The translations under genes and the position numbers were made by a program. 64,000 bases of DNA from OCS116 sp051531935 (GTDB lineage Bacteria > Pseudomonadota > Alphaproteobacteria > Rhizobiales > OSC116), in assembly GCA_051531935.1 (NCBI GenBank), contig JAOPTR010000016.1:248001-312000 (forward strand). The letters are read 5' to 3'. Of this stretch, positions 1 through 9,296 are shown one piece after another. Under the pieces are notes generated by a model. The model saw nothing but the letters and a program-made list of their open reading frames with translations, had not been told where the DNA came from and made no database searches. Numbering within the stretch: the stretch's first letter is position 1; the number at the start of each line of letters is the position of its first letter.

Positions 1-39
1 ATAAATAAAGAATAATCCTGCCACATTGTGCGGCAGGAT
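1..39 (-). terminator. Intrinsic terminator after ugpB
   Basis: An inverted repeat (15-25 with 29-39, one mismatch, 3-nt loop) lies just downstream of the ugpB stop. On the minus strand it is followed by a T-rich tail. It would end, or attenuate, the ugpB message before any permease genes further left. Confidence 0.7.
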
Positions 40-55
40 CTTGGGGGAATTCGAA

Positions 56-1360
56 CTATTTAACTGTACGTTCGAACTTTCTAAGTAGTTTATTACCACG
101 TTCAGCAGCATCATTTAGAGCGTCTGTGGCGTTTTTATCGCCTGCCCAAAGTGCTTCTAACTCTTCATTGATAACATCACGAACTTGTACAAAATTACCA
201 AAACGCACACCACGAGAATTTGGTGTCGGTATGTTCAGGCTTAATTGTTTAATCGCGGTATCAGTTCCAGGGTTGCTATCATAAAAGCCTTGAGTTTTTG
301 AAAGCTCATAAGCCGCTTTTGTTATAGGCACATAACCTGTTTCTTGATGCCACCAAGCTTGCACTTCTGCAGAAGAAAGGTAAGTCATCAGTTTAGCAAC
401 ACCCTTATATTCTTCGGCTTCATGTCCAGACAATGCCCATAGTGTAGCACCGCCAATGATAGAGTTTTGTGGTGCATCAGCAACAGCAGTGTCCAATGGC
501 ATCATAGTTTGGCCAAAGTTAAATTTAGCTTGAGATTTCATGGAGCCATAATAAGCAGAAGAGTTGATCCACATACCACATTCACCAGTAGTGAATAGAG
601 GTAGGCTATCACCACGACGACCGCCATATTTAAACAATCCACCTTCTGACATAGAAGCAATATCGTCTAAACGTGCTGCCACTTGTGGGTTGTTGAAGCT
701 AAATTCAGCATCAAAACCAGCAAAGCCGTTTTCTTGTGTGCCTGATGGAATGTTATGCCAAGCCGAGAAATTTTCAATCAGCACCCAAGACTGCCAACCA
801 AATGAAACACCGCATTTCATGCCGCTGTCGACAAGTTTTTGTGAAGCAGATTTAACGTCAGCCCAAGTTTCTGGAATGTCCGCACCAGCTTTATCCAAAG
901 CATCCTTATTATACCATAATACAGGAGTTGAACTATTAAATGGCATAGATAGCAGTTCGCCATCAGTGGTTTGATAATATGAAATCACAGCAGGTAAATA
1001 ATCCGATTTATCAAACGGCTCCCCTGCATCTTTCATTAATTTTTCAATTGGGTATACAGCACCTGGTGCGGCCATCATTGTGGCAGTACCCACTTCAAAC
1101 ACTTGCACTAAATGCGGTTGTTCTTTAGCACGGAAGGCAGCAATAGCTGCAGTCATCGTTTCAGTATAATTACCTTTATATACTGGCACAACTTTATAGT
1201 CAGATTGTGAAGCGTTAAAATCTTCAGAAATTTTAACCACGCGTTCGCCATTGGCTCCGCCCATAGCATGCCACCACTGTACTTCAGTCACAGCAAATGC
1301 ACCTGTTGCAACTGTGGCCATCAGACCAGCTAGTGCAAATTTAAAAATGTTGTTTTTCAT
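56..1360 (-). CDS. ugpB: sn-Glycerol-3-phosphate ABC transporter, periplasmic binding protein UgpB
   Basis: This is the binding protein of the UgpBAEC importer for glycerol-3-phosphate and its diesters. The 434-residue length matches the family. An N-terminal signal peptide (about residues 1-23, ending in AFA) is followed by family landmarks that match E. coli UgpB as I recall it: YKGNY, EVGTATMMA, PFNSSTPVLWYNKDA, GWQSW, ENFSAWH, IIGGA and the C-terminal ERGNKLLRKFE. A good GGGAGGA ribosome site precedes the ATG. It lies downstream of glpD on the same strand, so uptake and oxidation of glycerol-3-phosphate are probably co-regulated. The cognate permease and ATPase genes are not in the window and would lie to the left, beyond the terminator. 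Confidence 0.95.
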   Translation of the reverse strand: MKNNIFKFALAGLMATVATGAFAVTEVQWWHAMGGANGERVVKISEDFNASQSDYKVVPVYKGNYTETMTAAIAAFRAKEQPHLVQVFEVGTATMMAAPGAVYPIEKLMKDAGEPFDKSDYLPAVISYYQTTDGELLSMPFNSSTPVLWYNKDALDKAGADIPETWADVKSASQKLVDSGMKCGVSFGWQSWVLIENFSAWHNIPSGTQENGFAGFDAEFSFNNPQVAARLDDIASMSEGGLFKYGGRRGDSLPLFTTGECGMWINSSAYYGSMKSQAKFNFGQTMMPLDTAVADAPQNSIIGGATLWALSGHEAEEYKGVAKLMTYLSSAEVQAWWHQETGYVPITKAAYELSKTQGFYDSNPGTDTAIKQLSLNIPTPNSRGVRFGNFVQVRDVINEELEALWAGDKNATDALNDAAERGNKLLRKFERTVK

Positions 1361-1392
1361 ATTTTCCTCCCTCTAAGGATTGTTGTGTAATA

Positions 1393-1433
1393 TAATTTAA
1401 CCGAACAAATACTGTATTAGCTTTGTTAAATTA
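1393..1433. promoter_or_regulatory. glpD-ugpB spacer with inverted repeat and a GlpR-like half-site
   Basis: A 9-bp inverted repeat (1393-1401 and 1425-1433) flanks a CGAACA element at 1402-1407. In E. coli, GlpR operators are built from TTCG/CGAA half-sites, so this 142-bp spacer may carry a separate GlpR-controlled promoter for ugpB. Function is inferred from base pattern only. Confidence 0.35.
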
Positions 1434-1502
1434 CGGTTTTATGACAGTTATTTTTTTATCATCTTCATGTCGTTTACTTTGTTTTCTCCTCCATATAATT
1501 AC

Positions 1503-3158
1503 TCATTTATTTGCGCTCACTGGTTCAGCGGGCGAATTTAGTTTAGCTGTGCTTGGCTCCGACGCGTATTGCTTCATCCATGTTTGCAGTATACTCACCT
1601 GATCTTTATTCATTTTCAGCCCAAGTTTAGTGCGGCGCCATAATATATCTTCTGCCGTTTGCGCATACTCTTTGTTCATCAACCACACCACTTCGGCTTG
1701 GGTAAGCCCTGCACCAAAATCAACTCCCAAATGCTCTTTTTGAGTTGCATCTGCAAATATTTTGGGCAATTCTGTGCCGTAACAACGTATTAATCGACTT
1801 GCCCAAATTGGGTTCAAAAACTCATAGTCACTACACGCTTGGCTTATAAGTTGTTCAACACCATCAACTTTAAAATCACCACCTGGCAAAGACGTTCCAG
1901 CCGTCCAGTTTGCACTTAGATTTTCGAAAAAAGGAGAAAGCTCTCTAAGTGCATTTTCTGCCAAGCGGCGATAGGTTGTTATTTTTCCGCCAAAAATATT
2001 TAGCACAGGCGGCAAGTTATTATTTTCGCCCGTATTTAGCGATAAAACATAATCTCTGGTGGCAGCAGTGGCCGATTTCGCGCCATCTTCATAAAGTGGC
2101 CGCACGCCTGAATATGCCCAAATAATATCTTTTGTTTGGATGGGGAGTTTGAAATAATTAGAGGCAAATTCACATAGGTATTCAGCTTCTTCATCAGTGC
2201 AAGACACCTGCCCCAATTTGCCTTCATAATCATGATCTGTCGTACCAATCAGAGTAAAGTCATCTTCATAGGGAATTGCAAATACAATTCGCCCATCTGT
2301 GCCTTGTAAAAAATATGCCTTGTCGTGGTCAAATATTTTTTTGACAACAATATGGCTACCCCTTACCAAGCGCACACCTTCTCTTGCTACATTTTGCGCA
2401 ACATTTTCTATAACATCTGCAACCCATGGGCCACTGGCGTTCACAATAGTTTTAGCATAAATAACGGTTTTTGATCCGTCATTCATAGATTCTAATTCAA
2501 TGCACCATTTATCAGCGTCACGTGTAGCTTTCACAACTTTTGTGCGGGTTTTTATTGTGGCACCGCGTTTTTGAGCATCTCGTGCGTTCAACACAACCAA
2601 TCGGCTATCCTGCACCCAACAATCCGAATATTCAAAAGCTTTTTGAAACTTTTCTTGCAACGCATCACCCGCGGCATCGGTCGCTAAGTTTAGAGTGGTT
2701 GTGGCTGGCAAAATCTTACGCGCACCCAAATTATCATAAACAAATAGGCCTAACCGAATTAACCAAGCAGGCCTGCGCCCCTTCATCCAAGGCATGACAT
2801 ATTTCAACAAATTAGAAACCGAAGTTTCACCTTCAAAGCGCATATCTTTATGATAAGGCAATACAAACCGCATCGGCCAACTAATATGCGGCATCATTTG
2901 CAGCAAAACTTCGCGCTCAGCAAGGGCTTTACGCACCAATCCCACTTCAAAATATTCCAAATACCGCAATCCACCATGAAATAGCTTGGTAGAGGCCGAG
3001 GATGTTGCACCCGCCAGATCACCCATTTCACACAGGGTTACTGTTAAGCCTCGCCCCGCAGCATCACGTGCAATGCCACAACCATTAACACCACCGCCAA
3101 TAATAAGCATGTCGATAACAGGTTGTTCTGTTGATTTTTGGTTTTCTGGGAGCGCCAT
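1503..3158 (-). CDS. glpD: Aerobic glycerol-3-phosphate dehydrogenase GlpD
   Basis: GlpD is an FAD enzyme of the inner membrane face that oxidises glycerol-3-phosphate to dihydroxyacetone phosphate and passes electrons to quinone. The 551 residues open with a Rossmann FAD motif (GGGVNGCGIARDAAGRG, about residues 21-37). The GATSSASTKLFHGGLRYLE stretch that lines the FAD site follows, then SGVRPLY and FGGKITTYRRLAE, all typical of the DAO/GlpD family. The C-terminal domain carries the LMNKEYAQTAEDILWRRTKLG segment. GGGAGG precedes the ATG. The gene is divergent from glpR, which probably represses it, and is followed on the same strand by ugpB. Confidence 0.95.
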   Translation of the reverse strand: MALPENQKSTEQPVIDMLIIGGGVNGCGIARDAAGRGLTVTLCEMGDLAGATSSASTKLFHGGLRYLEYFEVGLVRKALAEREVLLQMMPHISWPMRFVLPYHKDMRFEGETSVSNLLKYVMPWMKGRRPAWLIRLGLFVYDNLGARKILPATTTLNLATDAAGDALQEKFQKAFEYSDCWVQDSRLVVLNARDAQKRGATIKTRTKVVKATRDADKWCIELESMNDGSKTVIYAKTIVNASGPWVADVIENVAQNVAREGVRLVRGSHIVVKKIFDHDKAYFLQGTDGRIVFAIPYEDDFTLIGTTDHDYEGKLGQVSCTDEEAEYLCEFASNYFKLPIQTKDIIWAYSGVRPLYEDGAKSATAATRDYVLSLNTGENNNLPPVLNIFGGKITTYRRLAENALRELSPFFENLSANWTAGTSLPGGDFKVDGVEQLISQACSDYEFLNPIWASRLIRCYGTELPKIFADATQKEHLGVDFGAGLTQAEVVWLMNKEYAQTAEDILWRRTKLGLKMNKDQVSILQTWMKQYASEPSTAKLNSPAEPVSANK

Positions 3159-3194
3159 AATGCCCTCCCAAGCCTTGACGAATTAATTTATTGA

Positions 3195-3325
3195 CGAAAA
3201 GTTAACAGGAAAACTTCGTTACGACAATGTTTTATTTTCGTTTAAGTTCGCAAGTGTTCGTTTTGGAGTTGTTTTTTGGGTTAAATTGGCCTATATTTAG
3301 GTTTATGCACATATAGGCCAATTTA
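3195..3325. promoter_or_regulatory. Divergent glpD/glpR control region
   Basis: The 260-bp gap between glpD and glpR holds three TTCG elements exactly 10 bp apart (3237, 3247, 3257). Another TTCG lies at 3215 and an inverted CGAA at 3195. TTCG is the core of the E. coli GlpR half-site, and 10-bp spacing would put all three on one face of the helix. Closer to glpR there is a perfect 15-bp inverted repeat (3282-3296 and 3311-3325, spacer 14 bp) containing GGCCTATAT/ATATAGGCC. It has no TTCG core, so it may bind a second regulator. Binding is inferred; the repeats are seen directly. Confidence 0.55.
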
Positions 3326-3418
3326 GTAAAATGTGATAAACAACTAAAATATATCAACTTTTTATTTTTTAAATTATAAAGCAAATGATTGATCTTAAAC
3401 TTTATAGGGATACGCTGA

Positions 3419-4183
3419 ATGGTGCAGAATTTTCGTCAAAATGAAATAATTGACATTGCCCGCAAGCAAAATAAGGTTATGGTCGATGATTTGGCGAGCA
3501 GTTTTGACGTAACTGTGCAAACCATCCGACGCGATTTGAACGAATTATGCGATAATGGCATATTAACCCGCGTGCATGGTGGGGCAATCTTGGCGTCTGG
3601 CGTTACCAATATTGGCTATAATGAAAGGCGTAAGCTTGCGCCACAAGCCAAAGAAGACATTGCACAAATTTGTGTCGATCATATACCCGACGGCGCATCA
3701 CTCTTCCTCAATATCGGTACAAGCACAGAGGCAGTCGCAAGGGCATTGCTTAAGCATTCCAACCATATGGTCATTACAAACAATTTAAACGTCGCCAATA
3801 TTTTAGGTAGCGATTCAGATTTTGAAGTGATTGTTGCTGGGGGTATTTTACGCCGCACCGATGGCGGTTTGGTGGGAGAAGTCACCGCTGATTTCATGCG
3901 CCAATTCAAAGTAGATTACGCAGTTATTGGCACATCGGCACTCGATGAAGATGGCGATTTACTTGATTTTGATTTTCGCGAAGTAAAAGTGAGCCAAGCC
4001 ATTGTCAATAATGCACGTAATACGTTTTTAGTGTCTGATAATAGTAAATTTGAGCGCACAGCACCCGTAAAAATTGTTTCACTTGCGGCTTTAGATATGT
4101 TTTTCACTGACAAAATGCCACCCAAAAAGGTTGTTGATTTTTGCAATGAAAATGATGTTATAATTCAAACGGTAGACTCATAA
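3419..4183 (+). CDS. glpR: DeoR-family transcriptional regulator, probable glycerol-3-phosphate repressor GlpR
   Basis: The 254 residues have the DeoR layout. An N-terminal helix-turn-helix (about residues 20-60, with the signature VTVQTIRRDLNELCDNGILTRVHGGA) is followed by a sugar-phosphate sensing domain with NIGTSTEAVARAL, ITNNLNVANIL, VAGGILRRTDGGLVG and a late SDNSKFERTAP motif. Its position divergent from glpD and the TTCG repeats between them make it the likely GlpR, which releases DNA when bound to glycerol-3-phosphate. The ribosome site is weak (AGGGAT). The nearby Na/Pi-like gene lies on the same strand 73 bp downstream. Confidence 0.85.
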   Translation: MVQNFRQNEIIDIARKQNKVMVDDLASSFDVTVQTIRRDLNELCDNGILTRVHGGAILASGVTNIGYNERRKLAPQAKEDIAQICVDHIPDGASLFLNIGTSTEAVARALLKHSNHMVITNNLNVANILGSDSDFEVIVAGGILRRTDGGLVGEVTADFMRQFKVDYAVIGTSALDEDGDLLDFDFREVKVSQAIVNNARNTFLVSDNSKFERTAPVKIVSLAALDMFFTDKMPPKKVVDFCNENDVIIQTVDS

Positions 4184-4256
4184 TTTGATCGCGCTTAAAA
4201 GGCGCCAAGCATGAGATCCAATCAAATTTGAGATAAGTAGAAAGAAATGAACAGAA

Positions 4257-5948
4257 ATGCAATTATCTACAATTGAAACGATTATATATTTACCTGGTTG
4301 CGCGGCTTTGTTGCTTTGGGGCGCACGCATGGTACGCACTGGCTTTATGCGCGCTTATGGTGTGGAGCTAAGGCAAGGCCTTACCAAAAACCTTTCTAAT
4401 CGTTTTGTTGCGGCATTTACTGGTTTTTTTGCAGCACTTATTTTGCAAAGCTCCACTGCAGTCGCCATGCTCACAACCTCTTTTGCATCTGCGCAATTGC
4501 TACCACTTATAACAGGTCTTGCCATCATGCTCGGCGCCGATTTTGGCGCAGCACTTATTGCTCAACTATTGTCGCTCAACATTAAAGCCCTGTGGCCGTT
4601 TTTGTTGTTTATCGGCTATGTTCTGCATAATATTTATGAAAAAAAGCACAGCAATGGCAAACAAATTGGCCGTATATTCCTTGGTCTAGGCTTTATTCTA
4701 TTGTCACTCACTCAACTATCTGTTGTCGCCAAACAGCTCGAATCAAGCGATATATTATTAGTCATTCTACAAACATTGCAGTCCGAGCCAGTATTGGCAG
4801 TCATTGTGGCGACAATACTAACCTATTTCACTCATTCCAGTCTTGCAGTTATCTTGCTCATTGCAGGCTTTTCAACTGCGGGAATTATTGACAATCAGTT
4901 GGTTTTTTCACTGGTCTTAGGCGTAAATGTAGGTGGCGCATTGCCCGCCCTTATGATGAATTTAAAAGAAGCGCCGACATCCAAACAAATTGTATTGGGG
5001 AATTTCCTTTTCCGCGTCATTGCAGCTATTTTATGTCTATTGGGGCAAGGCTTCATATTTCCAATGTTAATAGGCATCGTAAGTTATCTGAATTTAGGCT
5101 CTGTTGTTGAATTCACAGTCTTTGTGCATGTTTTGTTTAATCTAGTTTTATTTCTAGGCTTTATCGGCTTTATTAAGCCTGCCGCAAAAATCCTTAGTTC
5201 AATGGTTCCGCAAACAGGCCAGAGTGTCGATAAAATAGAACCAAATTATTTAAAACAAACCGCTTTAGAAATGCCCGAAATCGCGCTCAACTTATCGGCT
5301 CGGGAGACATTACATTTGGCGGATTTGGTGGATAACATGCTCACTTTATCTTTTGAATCTCTCAAAAAATCTGACGATTTAAAACGCCGCGACGCCAAAG
5401 CTATTAACGAAGACATTGGCATATTATCCAAAGCCATTAAAAATTATCTGGTCGAGCTAACTCAACAGCAATTAAATACAAAACAAAGCGATAGAGTTGT
5501 CGAAATTATTAGCTTTACAACTAATTTAACCTATATAGGCAACGAGTTAAGCAAAAACACGCTGTGGACGATTGGCGAAAAAATTAAACAAAATAAACGC
5601 TTTTCGGTGGCAGGCATGCAGGACATTGCCGACATGTATGAGTATGTTCAGGTCACTTTGCAACTGGCCGTTAAAATATTTATGGATCAGGACATCGTCA
5701 GCGCACGCGAATTAGTAAGGCGTAAGGATTTATTTAGAAAAACCGAACATGACAACAGGCTGCAACATTTAGCAAGGCTCACAAAAGGCGACATTAAATC
5801 ACTAGAAACCAGTGCATTCCATTTAGATATTTTGCGCGATTTAAAGCGCATAAATAGCTTTCTGTCTTCCTCAGCCTATCCGTTATTAGAAGAGGCAGGC
5901 GAGCTTCAACCAAGTCGTTTGTCAGAAACAACCTCCCAACCACTCTAA
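4257..5948 (+). CDS. Na/Pi-cotransporter family protein with PhoU-like C-terminal domain
   Basis: The N-terminal ~320 residues are strongly hydrophobic with the duplicated NptA/SLC34-type signature: LQSSTAVAML in the first half and THSSLAVILL in the second, plus LGVNVGGALPAL. The C-terminal ~240 residues are soluble, helical and charged, like the PhoU-like domain of YjbB-type proteins. The expected role is sodium-coupled phosphate movement across the inner membrane, possibly export. Being next to the glycerol-phosphate genes suggests a link to phosphate released from glycerol-3-phosphate, which is inference. An upstream ATG at 4247 is in another frame and stops quickly, so 4257 is the start. 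Confidence 0.8.
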   Translation: MQLSTIETIIYLPGCAALLLWGARMVRTGFMRAYGVELRQGLTKNLSNRFVAAFTGFFAALILQSSTAVAMLTTSFASAQLLPLITGLAIMLGADFGAALIAQLLSLNIKALWPFLLFIGYVLHNIYEKKHSNGKQIGRIFLGLGFILLSLTQLSVVAKQLESSDILLVILQTLQSEPVLAVIVATILTYFTHSSLAVILLIAGFSTAGIIDNQLVFSLVLGVNVGGALPALMMNLKEAPTSKQIVLGNFLFRVIAAILCLLGQGFIFPMLIGIVSYLNLGSVVEFTVFVHVLFNLVLFLGFIGFIKPAAKILSSMVPQTGQSVDKIEPNYLKQTALEMPEIALNLSARETLHLADLVDNMLTLSFESLKKSDDLKRRDAKAINEDIGILSKAIKNYLVELTQQQLNTKQSDRVVEIISFTTNLTYIGNELSKNTLWTIGEKIKQNKRFSVAGMQDIADMYEYVQVTLQLAVKIFMDQDIVSARELVRRKDLFRKTEHDNRLQHLARLTKGDIKSLETSAFHLDILRDLKRINSFLSSSAYPLLEEAGELQPSRLSETTSQPL

Positions 5949-5960
5949 AATATATCGCAA

Positions 5961-7247
5961 TTAGCTTGGCGCATAATCTGCTGGGTTTATGCTCTGAGGC
6001 CGACCCGTTAAACTAAGTGTCGATTCTAATGTAGGTGTCGTAGAAATCACTTTACCACCACGAATAACCGTAAGCCTTGTAGCGCGCAATCTCACCGCTT
6101 CAATTTTATCTTTTGCCTGCAACAATACCATATTTGCATTGCAGCCAACGTCAACACCATAACCATCAAGCTGCAAAATTTTTGCCGAATTTTGCGTCAC
6201 CGCATCAAAGCACCACTGCATGTCTGCACGGCTAGACAATTGCCCAACATGCAGCCCCATATGTGCGACATCAAGCATATCGGCTTTGCCAAGTGAATAC
6301 CAAGGGTCCATCACACAATCGGAACCAAACCCAATGTTTAAGCCCGCAGCTTTTAACTCTGGTACGCGTGTTTGTCCGCGGCGTTTGGGGTAACTATCAT
6401 GTCGCCCTTGCAGCATAATGTTGATCAGCGGGTTAGGTATCACTTGCATATCCGCTTCTGCCAAAAGTGGAATGAGTTTAGACACGTAATAATTATCCAT
6501 GGAGTGCATGGATGTTAAATGCGAGCCTGCCACCCTGCCCTCTAGCCCTAGACGCTTCGTTTCAAATGCCAATGTCTCTATATGGCGGCTATGTGGGTCG
6601 TCAGATTCATCACAATGCATATCGACCATTAGTCCGCGATCAGCCGCAAGCTCACACAGATATTTAACAGAGTCTGCACCATCTTGCATCGTGCGTTCAA
6701 AATGCGGAATGCCCCCCACAATCTCCACGCCCATGTCGAGCGCGCGTATTAAATTCTGTTTGGCAGTGGGGTCTCTAAATATACCATCTTGCGGAAAAGC
6801 GACCAACTGCAAATCTAAATATGGAGCCACTTTTTTACGCACTTCTAGCAATGCTTGAACGCCTTTTAATTCATCATCACAAATATCGACATGCGAACGA
6901 ATGGCACCAATGCCCATGCTCACCGCCAAATCACAATATCTCATGGCACGCTCAATAATATCCTCAACCGATTGCACAGGTTTAAGTTCACTCCACAAAG
7001 CAATGCCCTCTAGCAATGTGCCAGATACATTCATGCGGGGCGTGCCAAGTGATAATGTGGCATCCATATGGAAATGAGGGTCAATAAATGGCGGCGAAAC
7101 TAGATATCCTTCGGCGTTTATAACCTCACCAGATTCAGCAGATATATTTGTTTCAATGGCAATAATTTTGCCATTAGCACACCCAATATCCATGCCCGCT
7201 CGGCCATCGGGCAAAGTTGCGTTCTTCACGATTAAATCAAAATTCAT
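5961..7247 (-). CDS. codA: Cytosine deaminase-like amidohydrolase (CodA family)
   Basis: The protein (428 aa) aligns by eye with E. coli CodA with a constant offset of three residues. Metal and catalytic residues are present: His58/His60 (PHFH), Gln153 (FPQDG), His211 and Glu214 (HCDES), His243 (GSHLTSMHS) and Asp310. The next residue, Asp314 in E. coli, is Cys311 here (GSDCVMDPW). E. coli Asp314 substitutions are known to change specificity toward 5-fluorocytosine, so the preferred base may differ from cytosine. It is the last gene of a BMP-type ABC importer operon, 37 bp after the second permease. That context suggests it deaminates an imported nucleobase or related amino-heterocycle. Confidence 0.8.
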   Translation of the reverse strand: MNFDLIVKNATLPDGRAGMDIGCANGKIIAIETNISAESGEVINAEGYLVSPPFIDPHFHMDATLSLGTPRMNVSGTLLEGIALWSELKPVQSVEDIIERAMRYCDLAVSMGIGAIRSHVDICDDELKGVQALLEVRKKVAPYLDLQLVAFPQDGIFRDPTAKQNLIRALDMGVEIVGGIPHFERTMQDGADSVKYLCELAADRGLMVDMHCDESDDPHSRHIETLAFETKRLGLEGRVAGSHLTSMHSMDNYYVSKLIPLLAEADMQVIPNPLINIMLQGRHDSYPKRRGQTRVPELKAAGLNIGFGSDCVMDPWYSLGKADMLDVAHMGLHVGQLSSRADMQWCFDAVTQNSAKILQLDGYGVDVGCNANMVLLQAKDKIEAVRLRATRLTVIRGGKVISTTPTLESTLSLTGRPQSINPADYAPS

Positions 7248-7284
7248 CTGGTAATCCTATTTAAATATCAACCATTTTTGCATA

Positions 7285-8229
7285 TCAACGTTGGCCTTTA
7301 AACCAAGGCTTTAACAATGCTTTCGGGTATTCAGCGCGGCGAGACGCTATAACAAGTGCAATAACCGACAGCACATATGGCGCCATTAAAAACACTTGCG
7401 AAGGCACCAAAGCGCCAACTTCGGTTTGCAAGCGCACTTGAAATGCATCAAAAGCACCAAATAATATAGCGCCAAGCAAGGCTTTGCCAGGTCGCCAACT
7501 ACCAAAAATAACCAACGCAATACAAATCCACCCGCGGCCGTTGACCATGCCAAAGAAAAACGCATCAAACGCCGACATTGTTAAAAATGCACCGCCCAGT
7601 GCCATAATTGCTGACCCCGCAACAATAGCGCCTATACGCAAACCATGAACCGATAATCCTTGTGCATCAACCGCATCTGGGTTGTCTCCAACCGCTCTGA
7701 TTGCCAAGCCAAGTGGCGTACGGTTAAACACCCACCACACAACGCCAACCATAATCAGCGCGAGCCATGTCATAGCCGTTTGCTGAAACAACACAGGGCC
7801 AATAAAAGGTAAGTCCGAAAGAACTGGAATGTCGAGCGGCTGAAATGGCTCAATGCGTGGCGGTGAGCTTACATTTGGCAAAGCAGTGCGATAAATAAAA
7901 TAACTAACCGAGGTCGCAAACATGGTTATACCTAACCCCGAGACATGCTGCGAAAGCCCCATTGGCACAGTGAGTATGGCATGAATGAGGCCAAAAAAAC
8001 CACCAGTGAGCGCGGCGACCAAAAGCCCACCCCATAGGCCAAACCCAACCCAAGCAGCCAACCAACCTGCCATTGCGCCGGCAACAAAGATGCCTTCAAT
8101 TCCTAAATTAAGCACACCTGCTTTTTCGCAAATCAATGCGCCCAAGACACCAAAAATTAGCGGTGTGGCAATGCGCAATGCAGCAGCCCAGAAACTATCG
8201 CTGATTAAAATGTTGATTATTTCCATCAT
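7285..8229 (-). CDS. Nucleoside/nucleobase-type ABC transporter permease (NupQ-like)
   Basis: This 314-aa, highly hydrophobic protein has about eight membrane segments and the BPD_transp_2 signature ALICEKAGVLNLGIEGIFVAGA near its N-terminus, followed by the AIRAVGDNPDAVDAQG cytoplasmic loop. It is the shorter of the two permeases of the first BMP-type importer. The start overlaps the stop of the preceding permease gene by 4 bp (ATGA), so the two are translationally coupled. The codA-like gene follows. The transported compound cannot be read from this subunit. Confidence 0.88.
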   Translation of the reverse strand: MMEIINILISDSFWAAALRIATPLIFGVLGALICEKAGVLNLGIEGIFVAGAMAGWLAAWVGFGLWGGLLVAALTGGFFGLIHAILTVPMGLSQHVSGLGITMFATSVSYFIYRTALPNVSSPPRIEPFQPLDIPVLSDLPFIGPVLFQQTAMTWLALIMVGVVWWVFNRTPLGLAIRAVGDNPDAVDAQGLSVHGLRIGAIVAGSAIMALGGAFLTMSAFDAFFFGMVNGRGWICIALVIFGSWRPGKALLGAILFGAFDAFQVRLQTEVGALVPSQVFLMAPYVLSVIALVIASRRAEYPKALLKPWFKGQR

Positions 8230-9296
8230 AATGCCGCTCCTTTGCCTGTAAAGCTAATGCGGTAGCGCGCCATAAACCCGCCAATTAATACGCAGATTAA
8301 TGATAGTGAAACCACAAGATCAGCTAAATAGCTCGATACGCCCATAGCGCGGCTCATCGTATCCGCACCGACAAATACCGATGCAATAAAAATGGCCGAA
8401 ATAACAACACCAAAAGGCGAAAGCCCCGCCAACATCGCCACAACAATGCCCGTATAACCAAAACCTGGTGAAAGATCAGTGGTTAAATAACCGCGCAACC
8501 CAGAAACTTCACCAACCCCTGCAAGCCCAGCAAGCCCACCAGAAATTATAGCCGCCGACATAAATGTGCGTTTAACACCAATGCCCGCATGCAAAGCTGC
8601 GGCAGCGTTTTCGCCCACCGCGCGTAATTTGAAACCCCATACGCTTTTAGACACCATTATATGTGCCAAAATGGCGGCAATGAGCGCAAAAATAAAACCT
8701 GCATGCAAGCGCATACGCGGTATTAATTTGGGTAATATAGCCTCATCAATTATCGGTTCAGACTGTGGCCACCCCATACCCATCGGGTCTTTTAAAGGGC
8801 CTTCCAACATCATTTGCAAAAATATAAGAATGATGAAATTAAGCAACAATGTGGTCACCACTTCATCCACCCCAAAACGAGTTTTTAAGTATGCTGGCCC
8901 CGCCATACCTGCCGCACCTGCGGCTGCACCACATAATAATATAATCGGTATCATTATAAACATAGGGGCATCAATAAGCCCTGTCCCTACAGCCACAGCA
9001 GCCATTGCACCTAAATAAAACTGGCCTTCAGCACCAATATTCCATAATTTCGCTCTAAAAGCCATGGTGGCGGCAAGACCTGTAAATATAAGAGGTGTGG
9101 CGCGGGTGAGCATTTCGGTGAATGAAAATACAGATCCAAAAATACCGTTGAACATTTGTTGATAGGCATCAATTATATTCACGCCTGTGAATGCCAATGG
9201 AATGGCCGCTAAAACGAGTGCTAATAAAGCCGAAACTATCGGCACACCATAGGTAAACGCACGCGATGGCGTTTGGCGGGGTTCAATGCGCATCAT
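8226..9296 (-). CDS. Nucleoside/nucleobase-type ABC transporter permease (NupP-like)
   Basis: This is the larger inner-membrane permease (356 aa) of the first BMP-type importer. Typical family segments are ATPLIFTGLAATMAFRAKLWNIGAEGQFYLGA, VDEVVTTLLLNFI, LRAVGENAAAALHAGI and SPGFGYTGIVVAMLAGLSPFG. It overlaps the ATPase gene upstream by 4 bp and the second permease downstream by 4 bp. A paralogue with the same layout is encoded near 34 kb, so the organism runs at least two importers of this class. Confidence 0.9.
   Translation of the reverse strand: MMRIEPRQTPSRAFTYGVPIVSALLALVLAAIPLAFTGVNIIDAYQQMFNGIFGSVFSFTEMLTRATPLIFTGLAATMAFRAKLWNIGAEGQFYLGAMAAVAVGTGLIDAPMFIMIPIILLCGAAAGAAGMAGPAYLKTRFGVDEVVTTLLLNFIILIFLQMMLEGPLKDPMGMGWPQSEPIIDEAILPKLIPRMRLHAGFIFALIAAILAHIMVSKSVWGFKLRAVGENAAAALHAGIGVKRTFMSAAIISGGLAGLAGVGEVSGLRGYLTTDLSPGFGYTGIVVAMLAGLSPFGVVISAIFIASVFVGADTMSRAMGVSSYLADLVVSLSLICVLIGGFMARYRISFTGKGAAL

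Noticed and set aside
4182..4228. Terminator between glpR and the Na/Pi-like gene
   Set aside because: The 8-bp arms are separated by about 31 bases and no T-run follows; too weak to call.
8566..9018. 150-codon plus-strand reading inside the permease gene
   Set aside because: Shadow of a well-supported ABC permease, with no ribosome site.
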